Positions 1 through 6,120 of a stretch of 10,227 bases of DNA are shown one piece after another. The notes under the pieces were generated by a model. That model saw only the letters and a list, made by a program, of their open reading frames with translations. It was not told the origin of the DNA and did not search any database. The stretch comes from Chloroflexota bacterium. Its GTDB lineage: Bacteria; Chloroflexota; Limnocylindria; Limnocylindrales; CSP1-4. Within the stretch, counting starts at the first letter, position 1; each line of letters begins with the position of its first letter. A program made the position numbers and the translations under genes. Where the stretch lies: positions 16,740 to 26,966 of the forward strand of contig JAJYJR010000012.1 of NCBI GenBank assembly GCA_021789355.1. Direction: 5' to 3'.

Positions 1-297
1 GTGCTGAACGCCTACATCGTGTACCGCCACTTCGTGTTCCGCAGCCGGGGGCCGATCCTCCGCGAGTTTCCCCGCTTCTCACTCGTCTACCTGGCGACGC
101 TGCTCGTGAACCTGGCGCTGCTGCCGGTCGCGCTGCGGGTGCTGCCGTTCAGCATCTACGTGGTCCAGGCGCTGTTCCTGGCGGTGGTGGTCGTCTGCAG
201 CTACCTGGGCCACCGGTACTTCAGCTTCGGAGGCAGGCACCGCGCACGCGTCGGTGACCCGACGGTGCCCGGCGGACCTGCCGCAGGGGGAGGGTGA
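1..297 (+). CDS. GtrA-family membrane protein, 5' end missing
   Basis: Partial gene. The 98 visible residues match the C-terminal two-thirds of a GtrA-family protein, a small integral membrane protein (usually about 120-150 residues, four membrane helices) thought to flip or assist transport of polyprenyl-phosphate-linked sugars. The start of the window falls just before the family's Asn-rich loop: residues 2-12 read LNAYIVYRHFV, like the family's N-(F/Y)-x3-R-x-(W/F)-V-F motif. Two hydrophobic segments follow, about residues 25-46 and 49-68, then SYLGHRYFSF at 67-76, which resembles the usual GtrA ending. A hydrophilic Gly/Pro/Ala tail of about 20 residues closes the protein. The GTG at base 1 is probably an internal Val codon, because the first one or two helices are absent. 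The stop codon overlaps the start of the following glycosyltransferase gene, the usual gtrA-gtrB arrangement. Confidence 0.8.
   Translation: MLNAYIVYRHFVFRSRGPILREFPRFSLVYLATLLVNLALLPVALRVLPFSIYVVQALFLAVVVVCSYLGHRYFSFGGRHRARVGDPTVPGGPAAGGG
285..293 (+). promoter_or_regulatory. Ribosome binding site for the GT2 gene
   Basis: A purine-rich AGGGGGAGG lies at the very end of the gtrA-like gene, immediately before the candidate starts GTG (294) and ATG (297). Spacing from the GGGGGA core is 2 bases to the GTG and 5 bases to the ATG, so ATG at 297 is at least as likely as GTG at 294. The difference is one residue. Confidence 0.5.
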
Positions 298-1481
298 TGG
301 TGCCCGGATCGCGAAATGGAAGCGAGGCGGCCCCCATCGGGCGTGCAGTGTCTGGCAGAGAGGCCGGGTCGCACGGCGGCCCGGAGTTGCCGCTGCTGAC
401 CATCCTCACGCCCTGCTTCAACGAGGAAGAGAACGTCCGCGAGGTCTACCGTCAGGTCCGGGCCGCGATGGAGACGCTGCCCGGGTACGACTACGAGCAC
501 CTGTTCATCGACAACGCCTCCACGGACCGGACGGTCGCGATCCTCAGGGAGCTCGCGGCGGCAGACCATCGGGTCAAGGTCATCGTCAACACGCGCAACT
601 TCGGGCACATCCGGTCGCCGTACCACGCGTTCCTGCAGGCGCACGGGGACGCGGTCATCACGATTGTCGCCGACCTCCAGGACCCTCCCGAGCTGATCCC
701 CCAGTTCGTGCGGAAGTGGGAGGAGGGCTACAAGGTTGTCATCGGCGTGAAGAACGGCAGCCACGAGTCCTGGGCCATGTACCGCGTGCGGCGGCTCTAC
801 TACTGGCTCGTGGCCAAGCTGTCCTCGGACGTCGAGCTGGTCCACAACTTCACCGGGTTCGGCCTGTACGACCGGGAGGTGATCGAGCAGTTCCGGGCCA
901 CCGACGAGCAGTACCCGTACTTCCGCGGACTCGTCAGCGACTTCGGGTACGAGCGGGCGGAGATCACGTACCTCCAGCCGGCGCGGGCACACGGCCACAC
1001 GAAGAACAACTTCTTCACGCTGTACGACATCGCGATGCTGGGCGTCACAAGTCACTCCAAGGTCCCGCTGCGCCTCGCCACAATGGCCGGGTTCGTCCTC
1101 TCGGTGTTTGCCCTGCTGGTCGCGCTGGCCTACCTGATCCTGAAGCTCGCCTGGTGGCAGACCTTCGACCTCGGCCTGGCCCCGCTGGTCATCGGCGTGT
1201 ACTTCCTCGGTGCCGTGCAGCTCTTCTTCGTGGGGCTGCTCGGCGAGTACATCGGCTCGATCCACACGCAGGTCCACCGGCGGCCGCTGGTGGTGGAAAA
1301 GGAACGCATCAACTTCGATGAGCCGGTGCTGGCGACGCCCCGCCGGCCGCGCCCGGCGTCGTCTCGATCGCGGCCGACCCTGGACCAGGATTCGTCGATT
1401 ACGCTCCAGGGCAGGGTCGCTCCAACGTCACCGCTCCCTCATCGATCGCCCGCCGGCGAGAAGACGGCGTCCGGCCTCTGA
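294..1481 (+). CDS. GtrB/DPM1-like polyprenyl-phosphate glycosyltransferase (GT2)
   Basis: Family 2 glycosyltransferase of 395 residues. Members of this class move a hexose from a nucleotide sugar onto undecaprenyl or polyprenyl phosphate at the inner face of the membrane; a GtrA partner is then thought to flip the lipid-linked sugar for glycan or protein decoration. Seen in sequence: the N-terminal strand LTILTPCFNEEENV at 35-48, the nucleotide-binding stretch FIDNASTDRT at 71-80, the metal-binding DLQDPPE at 127-133, and the acceptor-side region around HNFTGFGLYDR at 184-194. Two C-terminal membrane helices lie at about 262-284 and 294-317, followed by the family signature GEYIG at 317-321 and RRPLVV at 329-334. 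The first 32 residues and the last 55 or so are extra compared with typical GtrB proteins; the tail is rich in Arg, Pro and Ser and looks disordered. The start overlaps the stop of the gtrA-like gene by 4 bases (GTGA), suggesting translational coupling. The sugar transferred cannot be told from sequence. Confidence 0.9.
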   Translation: MMVPGSRNGSEAAPIGRAVSGREAGSHGGPELPLLTILTPCFNEEENVREVYRQVRAAMETLPGYDYEHLFIDNASTDRTVAILRELAAADHRVKVIVNTRNFGHIRSPYHAFLQAHGDAVITIVADLQDPPELIPQFVRKWEEGYKVVIGVKNGSHESWAMYRVRRLYYWLVAKLSSDVELVHNFTGFGLYDREVIEQFRATDEQYPYFRGLVSDFGYERAEITYLQPARAHGHTKNNFFTLYDIAMLGVTSHSKVPLRLATMAGFVLSVFALLVALAYLILKLAWWQTFDLGLAPLVIGVYFLGAVQLFFVGLLGEYIGSIHTQVHRRPLVVEKERINFDEPVLATPRRPRPASSRSRPTLDQDSSITLQGRVAPTSPLPHRSPAGEKTASGL

Positions 1482-1488
1482 GCCACCA

Positions 1489-1507
1489 GGCGTCGCGCAG
1501 TGACGCC
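1489..1507. terminator. Possible hairpin between convergent genes
   Basis: The 35 bases between the stops of the convergent GT2 and arylsulfotransferase-like genes contain a perfect 6-base inverted repeat, GGCGTC (1489-1494) and GACGCC (1502-1507), with a 7-base loop. The position is right for a bidirectional terminator. There is no T-run on either side and the stem is short, so in a GC-rich genome this may be chance. Confidence 0.3.
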
Positions 1508-1516
1508 GCGCCTCGG

Positions 1517-3109
1517 TCAGACGGCAACACGGTGCGTCGGCGACGTGCCCAACACCGCACCGCTGGCATCCAGGGCCTGGGCCGCGACCAGCGGCCATGC
1601 CGACGACAACTCGACCGAGGTCTCGAAGCCCGACCGGGGGACACTCGCCACGCTGTGCAGGTCGGAGTCGGTGGCGCCCGCCATGATCTGCCAGCGCGCC
1701 ACCTCGGTCGCACCGTTCCAGCTGGCATAGACGACGGTGCCGCCGGACGCGGATCGCTCGACCGCCACGGCCGGGCGATCCGTTGGCTGTCCCTGCCACG
1801 GGCAGCGGAAGGCACGGTAGGAGACGAGACCGGGCCACAAGCCGAGATCGAAGCGGAGATCGCCGGCCGGCCCGAACTCCGAGGCGAAGGAGGCAGCGCC
1901 CCAGCCGACGAACACATTCCCGTTCGGCAGTGCCTGCACATTCCCTCGTGTGCTGGAGGAGAGCACACCGGGGTGGGCGTAGGCCCGCACGAGGCTCACG
2001 GTCTTCGCGACCTCGTCCACCTGAACACGGAGGCCGCGAGATGGCGTGGGCGGTGCCTCGTCGTCGAAGAGGGTGACTGTCCCATCCGGGTAACTCCTCG
2101 CGTCATGCTGCCAGGAGAACGACGCGTCCGACGCGATGGCGAAATCGCTGCGCCTGCCGCCCAGGCGCCAGAGGATCTTCCCGCTCATGCGATCGATCTT
2201 GTACACCGTCCAGGTATGGCGAGCCGAGATGAGCAGGTGGCCATCGGGGGTGATGTCGATCGAGTTCACATGGAAGTAGTCGTAGGGTTGCGTCGCGTCG
2301 GTCGGAACCGGGAAGTAGGACTCCGAGAGCTCGACGGCACCGTAGCTGTGCCAGTCCCAGACCAGCCGGCCAGTGGCGATGTCGATCTCCTGGATGATGC
2401 CTTCGACGACGGGCTGCCCACGGGACGTGGTCGCGTTGGGCACCGGCGCGTAGACCGTCACCAGCGCAGTGTCCTGCGGCGTGATGTGGAACGCGTGCAG
2501 GTCGTATCGGTGCCCGTTCGCCGCCTGGATTCTCGCGATCTCGCTGTAGGCGGCGTCGACGATGACACATTCGCCCTGCCCCCAGATCTGGACGTAGTCC
2601 CCTTCCCACCACGTGAGGACGGGCCGGTCCGAGTACTGCTGGACCCTGAAGTTGGTGGCGGCACCCGTGGTGATGGGGTGGATCCAGACGGGATCACCCC
2701 GGTCGTCGATGATCAACGGCCCGTCCGAGTGTCCGCCGTCGACGCCAGGAGTCAGGAACACGTGGCCCTCGCCGACGCCCTCGGCGGCCGTCAGCACCGC
2801 GACGGGATGCACGGTCAGATCCGGCCGCGATCGGAAGCTGAGCCGCGGGTCTGGGTCGACAGCGCCGGGGATCGGATAAGCCAAAGGCTTCCGCTGGGCG
2901 AAGGACACCCCCAGGGCCTCGGCAACATAGGCAAGCGAGAGGCCGCCCAGGACGCCGATTGCCCCGGCCCGGAGAAACCGCCGTCGAGTCCAAAGCGTAG
3001 GCGCCACCCAGGCAACCCTCCCGAGCACCACCCCGAGTCGACACAGAATAGACCGGCCTGCCAGTCCCATGCGCCACACCAGAGACGTGCGCTGACGCCC
3101 GCGACGCAC
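1517..3109 (-). CDS. Arylsulfotransferase (ASST) family protein, Tat-exported
   Basis: 530-residue protein of the arylsulfotransferase family, a beta-propeller fold. Characterised ASSTs (E. coli AssT) move sulfate from a phenolic sulfate ester to another phenol in the periplasm without PAPS; most actinobacterial relatives have no known substrate. Seen: a near-perfect twin-arginine motif TRRRFLR at 41-47 followed by a hydrophobic stretch to about 66, so export is expected, either released or N-terminally anchored. Family signatures are DLHAFHITP (203-211), FHVNSIDITPDG (279-290), LLISARHTWTVYKID (292-306), WRLGG (314-318), WQHDA (333-337) and the C-terminal WNGATEVARWQ (464-474). Candidate active-site residues are His280, Arg297, His298 and His335; which one acts as sulfate acceptor was not established. 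GTG at 3109 has ACGAGG ending 9 bases upstream; later starts (ATG 3070, GTG 3031) would bring the Tat motif nearer the N-terminus. It lies 46 bases after the fkbM-like gene, same strand. It may modify the glycan or be an unrelated neighbour. Confidence 0.85.
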   Translation of the reverse strand: MRRGRQRTSLVWRMGLAGRSILCRLGVVLGRVAWVAPTLWTRRRFLRAGAIGVLGGLSLAYVAEALGVSFAQRKPLAYPIPGAVDPDPRLSFRSRPDLTVHPVAVLTAAEGVGEGHVFLTPGVDGGHSDGPLIIDDRGDPVWIHPITTGAATNFRVQQYSDRPVLTWWEGDYVQIWGQGECVIVDAAYSEIARIQAANGHRYDLHAFHITPQDTALVTVYAPVPNATTSRGQPVVEGIIQEIDIATGRLVWDWHSYGAVELSESYFPVPTDATQPYDYFHVNSIDITPDGHLLISARHTWTVYKIDRMSGKILWRLGGRRSDFAIASDASFSWQHDARSYPDGTVTLFDDEAPPTPSRGLRVQVDEVAKTVSLVRAYAHPGVLSSSTRGNVQALPNGNVFVGWGAASFASEFGPAGDLRFDLGLWPGLVSYRAFRCPWQGQPTDRPAVAVERSASGGTVVYASWNGATEVARWQIMAGATDSDLHSVASVPRSGFETSVELSSAWPLVAAQALDASGAVLGTSPTHRVAV

Positions 3110-3155
3110 CGGCGGCAGCCTCGTCTACGGCGCCAGCATGAAGACCCCCCCGCGG

Positions 3156-4364
3156 CTATCGGTCCCTTGCGACGCGATCTGGAGGGACTGCGTACAACAC
3201 CGTGTCAAACCCTTCGCCGGCATGCGGCCGAAGGAACATCCGGTAGTCCGGCGCCATCTGATGAACCAGGAGCGGCAGCTCCCAGAGGTCGGCCTGTTTG
3301 TGGTACGCGGCGATCGCCAGCAGCGGTCGCCCTGCGTGGATCGCCTTCCGTGCTCCTGTCAGCGCTGCCGCCTCGGCGCCTTCAATGTCCATCTTGATGA
3401 ACGTCGGCGTGATCTCGGCCAGCACATCGTCGATCGCGACGCAATCCACCAGCACTGATCCGCCCGAGGACAACGAGGCGCCAGCGAGGCCGGTCGCGTT
3501 GAAATCCGCCGTACCCTCGCGGTCCGCTGTCGCCGCGCGGTGGAGGTGGACGCGATCTGCCAACGGCGCCGGTAGAGACGCCGCAACCCGGGACAGCGCC
3601 GCGAACGACGCCGGGTCCGGCTCAAAGGCGTGATACGCGTGCCACGAGCCGACCCGTTTCGCCACGTCGAGCAGCGTGTCCCCGATGAAGGCACCGCAGT
3701 CGACGAACACCTCGCCCCCCCCCACGCGCACCACGCCGTCGGCGAAGTACTGGTCGGGCTCAGCGGGCGACAACGCTTCGAAGTCGCCCGACAGGCGCCA
3801 TCGGATCTGGCCGACGTACTCCCGCAGGGAACGCGCGTCCGACCACAGTTCCGCTGCGGCCAGCACGTGCTCTCGCGCTCGAAGCACGTTGGTCGGGAGA
3901 TCAATGGTGATCCAGGGCAGGGCGTCGGGTCCGTACCCCCAGAAGAGCGGGATGAAGGATTCGACACGGCGCCAACCACGGGTCCGCAGCCCGGCGCGCG
4001 TTACCACGAAGTCGTGACCGCCTTCGGCCCGCCAGATGGTGACGACGACCAGCCCGCGTTCTGCGAACCTCGCGGTAGCGTCTGACGGCGACATCACTGA
4101 CACACCGTCGACGAATGTGCCCCAGAGGTCGCGCGAGTTGTCGATGAACGCAGCTGCGTCACGTCCGTGAGCACGCAGGATCGAGAGCGTGTGACGGCCG
4201 AGGTTCCCGGCTCCAAACAGCACGATCGGCGAGTCCGGTTGAGCAGCCAACTCCGCCAGCAGCCGACCCTGGCGCGCGCGAGCGTCCTCCGGCGCCTCGT
4301 CAAGCATCGCCCGAAGCTCGACAAGCAGCGCGTTCTGCGCCGCTGTCGTGTGGGCGTCGGTCAC
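3156..4364 (-). CDS. FkbM-family SAM-dependent methyltransferase with N-terminal Rossmann-like domain
   Basis: 402 residues in two parts. The C-terminal part is an FkbM-type methyltransferase, a family that usually O-methylates sugars or polyketides: SAM-binding motif I VFVDCGAFIGDT at 219-230, acidic motif II FEPD at 247-250, and the family hallmark IKMDIEGAE at 323-331. The N-terminal part (about 46-112) begins IVLFGAGNLGRHTL, a glycine-rich Rossmann-like loop, and runs through FIDNS and WGTFVDGVSV, resembling the small nucleotide-binding domain fused to some FkbM proteins and related to PglD N-terminal or C-methyltransferase C-terminal modules. Its ligand is unknown. GTG at 4364 overlaps the neuB-like stop by 4 bases (GTGA), with GGAG 8 bases upstream (4373-4376). 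A run of nine G on the coding strand encodes Gly215-217. The likely role is methylation of the sugar made by the upstream genes (inference); acceptor atom and substrate are not predictable. Confidence 0.88.
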   Translation of the reverse strand: MTDAHTTAAQNALLVELRAMLDEAPEDARARQGRLLAELAAQPDSPIVLFGAGNLGRHTLSILRAHGRDAAAFIDNSRDLWGTFVDGVSVMSPSDATARFAERGLVVVTIWRAEGGHDFVVTRAGLRTRGWRRVESFIPLFWGYGPDALPWITIDLPTNVLRAREHVLAAAELWSDARSLREYVGQIRWRLSGDFEALSPAEPDQYFADGVVRVGGGEVFVDCGAFIGDTLLDVAKRVGSWHAYHAFEPDPASFAALSRVAASLPAPLADRVHLHRAATADREGTADFNATGLAGASLSSGGSVLVDCVAIDDVLAEITPTFIKMDIEGAEAAALTGARKAIHAGRPLLAIAAYHKQADLWELPLLVHQMAPDYRMFLRPHAGEGFDTVLYAVPPDRVARDR

Positions 4365-5440
4365 AGCCCGCGCTCCATGATCACGTGCTTCAGGTCGTCG
4401 TTGTTGCCGTAGGGGCTGTCGATGTCGTCGATGCGGATGGGTTCGTCGGTCTTCAGGTCACGCATGAGGATCTCCCCGCGCATCAGTTCACGACAGGAGA
4501 TCTGCCCTTTCTGCAGCGGAATCGCCAGGTAAACGTCTTCGTCTCGCAGCGCATGGCCTCCCGGAAGATCCCGCGCTGCGTAGACCCCACGCACGAGCGT
4601 ATCCAGGTACTCGATTTCCCGGCGCGTGCTGACCCGCCACGCGTCCCCCGATGGCCCGCACATCTCCTTGGCCGCCTTCCACGCCTTGAACCATGTATCC
4701 ACCTGGTCCGGTAGCGAGCAGTACGGGGACACCGGGATGCCACCGTCCTCGATGTCCACGTGTCGCTCGAAGGTCCGGGCTCCCTTTGCGTAGGCGATCG
4801 TGACGGATGCCACCCAGTCGCGGTACTCGTGTGACGACCAGCCGATGGTGTGGTTGGGGTATCGTCGAGCCAGGAAGTCGATCTGGTTGAGCTGCAACTC
4901 GCCGTTCTCGCTTGGATAGAGCGAGACACAGTGATTGATCGCCAGGGGGACGTTTCTGTTCTCGAAGAACGTGACGAGGTCGTCGAGATCCTTGAGCGAA
5001 CTGCCTCCGGTTGACACGACGACCGGCTTTCGAGCGGTGGCGATCTTCTCGATCAACATCCAGTCGTTGACGTCAGAACTTGCGATCTTGATGATCTGAA
5101 CGCCCAGTTCCTGGCACAGATCAACGGAGGTCTCATCGAATGGCGAGGCCATGGTGACGCAGCCTGCCCTGCGTATGGCGTCAACCAGGACGCCGTAGTC
5201 CTCGGCGCTCATCCGTGTGTCCAGAGTCTTCTTGATGTATCGAATGTCGTTGCGGTCCCTGAAGTCCCGGTGGATGAATCGATCCACGTCCCGGAACTGC
5301 AGCTTCATCGCGGCCCGAACGTTGTTGAAGCGCACGATCCGGGAGTACGTGGTGATGATCTTCAGCCCACGCTCGACGCTGCCCCAGTGGTTGTTGGCAA
5401 CCTCGAGCACGAACAGGTCTTCGAAGATGTCACGGTTCAC
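4361..5440 (-). CDS. NeuB-family sialic/ulosonic acid synthase-like protein with SAF domain
   Basis: 359 residues from GTG at 5440, chosen because GGAGG lies 5 bases upstream; a longer frame to 5515 would overlap the HAD gene much further. NeuB enzymes condense phosphoenolpyruvate with an N-acylated aldose (or its phosphate) to give a nonulosonic acid. Seen: NNHWG at 16-20 (family NNHNG), SPFDETSV at 99-106, KIASSD at 118-123, STGG at 143-146, YPSENGELQL at 175-184, GWSSHE at 200-205 and ERHVD at 225-229; the last two carry the histidines that align with the Mn2+ ligands of Neisseria NeuB. A SAF (antifreeze-like) domain starts near ARDLPGG at 289-295. The segment after ERHVD (GGIPVSPYCSLPDQVD) differs from the GPDH-type sequence of true sialic acid synthases, so the acceptor sugar is probably not ManNAc. 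No CMP-sugar synthetase (neuA) is in the window. The gene overlaps both neighbours (11 bases with HAD, 4 with fkbM). Confidence 0.85.
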   Translation of the reverse strand: MNRDIFEDLFVLEVANNHWGSVERGLKIITTYSRIVRFNNVRAAMKLQFRDVDRFIHRDFRDRNDIRYIKKTLDTRMSAEDYGVLVDAIRRAGCVTMASPFDETSVDLCQELGVQIIKIASSDVNDWMLIEKIATARKPVVVSTGGSSLKDLDDLVTFFENRNVPLAINHCVSLYPSENGELQLNQIDFLARRYPNHTIGWSSHEYRDWVASVTIAYAKGARTFERHVDIEDGGIPVSPYCSLPDQVDTWFKAWKAAKEMCGPSGDAWRVSTRREIEYLDTLVRGVYAARDLPGGHALRDEDVYLAIPLQKGQISCRELMRGEILMRDLKTDEPIRIDDIDSPYGNNDDLKHVIMERGL

Positions 5441-6119
5441 GAGTTCCTCCCTGGGACCCGGGCAGTATGGTTGCGGCTGCGTCCGCCAGAGTGGCAGCTT
5501 CCAGCCGTATCTCATCAGTGACCGGGGGTACCAGGGGCCCGGCGCCGGAAGTCACGGCGATGAACGGCATGTTCCACGAAGCCGCCATGGCCGCGTCCAG
5601 GCTCGAGTCGCCGACAACGACGGTCCTGCGTGGATCGAGTCCGGCGTCGGCAAGACAGCGGCCGGCGAGCTCGGCCTTGGACAGCGGGCTTCCCTTGTCG
5701 GGCTGCCCTACCACTCCATCGAGATAGCACGCCAGACGAACATGTTCGAGCAGCCGCCTTGCGGCGCTGTCCCGCTTGTTGGTGACCACGAATACGCGCA
5801 CTCCGGCATGCTGGAGATCCCGCAGGCATGCCTCGGCCCCGGGATACAAGCGCACCGATGACCAGAAGCTCGAGTCGTACGCTCGCCGGAAGGCCGTCGA
5901 GAGCTGCTCGCGAAGTTCGCAAGAAGCAGCCGGGGCCGCGCTGACGATCATCTCGTCGAGTGGCAGGCTCAGGTCGGCTTGTCCCGCCGGCACATCCGCG
6001 CCGGTTACCTCCGTGAATGCGGCGGTAATCGCGGCTCTGACGCCTGGCCGCGTGTCGACAAGCGTCCCGTCCAGATCGAAGAGTACCGCGCTCCACCGGG
6101 CGGACTGCTGCGATCCCAC
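5430..6119 (-). CDS. HAD-superfamily phosphatase (phosphoglycolate phosphatase-like)
   Basis: 229 residues from GTG at 6119. All four HAD motifs are visible: motif I DLDGTLVDT at 15-23 (nucleophile Asp15, acid/base Asp17), motif II VVTN at 111-114 (Thr113), motif III Lys148 in PLSKAEL, and motif IV GDSSLD at 170-175. The helical cap between motifs I and II (about residues 25-90) is the C1 type of the phosphoglycolate phosphatase/beta-phosphoglucomutase group. It sits one base after the TPP-enzyme stop and overlaps the neuB-like gene by 11 bases. A job like the phosphatase that removes the phosphate from a nonulosonic acid 9-phosphate is attractive from this position, but substrate specificity of HAD enzymes cannot be read from motifs. 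GTG at 6119 is preferred (weak GAGAGA 7 bases upstream); a TTG at 6137 would add six residues but has no visible binding site. Confidence 0.87.
   Translation of the reverse strand: MGSQQSARWSAVLFDLDGTLVDTRPGVRAAITAAFTEVTGADVPAGQADLSLPLDEMIVSAAPAASCELREQLSTAFRRAYDSSFWSSVRLYPGAEACLRDLQHAGVRVFVVTNKRDSAARRLLEHVRLACYLDGVVGQPDKGSPLSKAELAGRCLADAGLDPRRTVVVGDSSLDAAMAASWNMPFIAVTSGAGPLVPPVTDEIRLEAATLADAAATILPGSQGGTREP
5445..5450 (-). promoter_or_regulatory. Strong ribosome binding site fixing the neuB-like start
   Basis: GGAGGA on the minus strand, inside the end of the HAD gene. The GGAGG core is 5 bases from GTG at 5440. No comparable site precedes the longer upstream frame, so this decides the start of the NeuB-family protein. 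Confidence 0.65.
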
Positions 6120-6120
6120 G

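Noticed and set aside
201..1277. Open frame of 358 codons on the minus strand opposite the glycosyltransferase gene
   Set aside because: Low-complexity Val/Arg/Glu-rich product; the plus-strand frame carries all GT2 motifs and two membrane helices.
3110..3155. Possible promoter or small gene in the 46-base gap before the arylsulfotransferase-like gene
   Set aside because: No clear -35/-10 pair is visible, and the only ATG on the minus strand is followed by a stop within four codons.
1532..3397. Open frame of about 620 codons on the plus strand opposite the arylsulfotransferase-like gene
   Set aside because: Its product is Arg/Gly/Pro-rich with no recognisable domain, it lies wholly antisense to a gene with clear family motifs, and it runs on into the fkbM-like gene. 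It is a GC-driven shadow.
5441..5515. Longer N-terminus for the NeuB-like protein (25 extra residues)
   Set aside because: It would lie inside the HAD gene, does not resemble NeuB sequence, and the GTG at 5440 has a strong GGAGG at the right distance.
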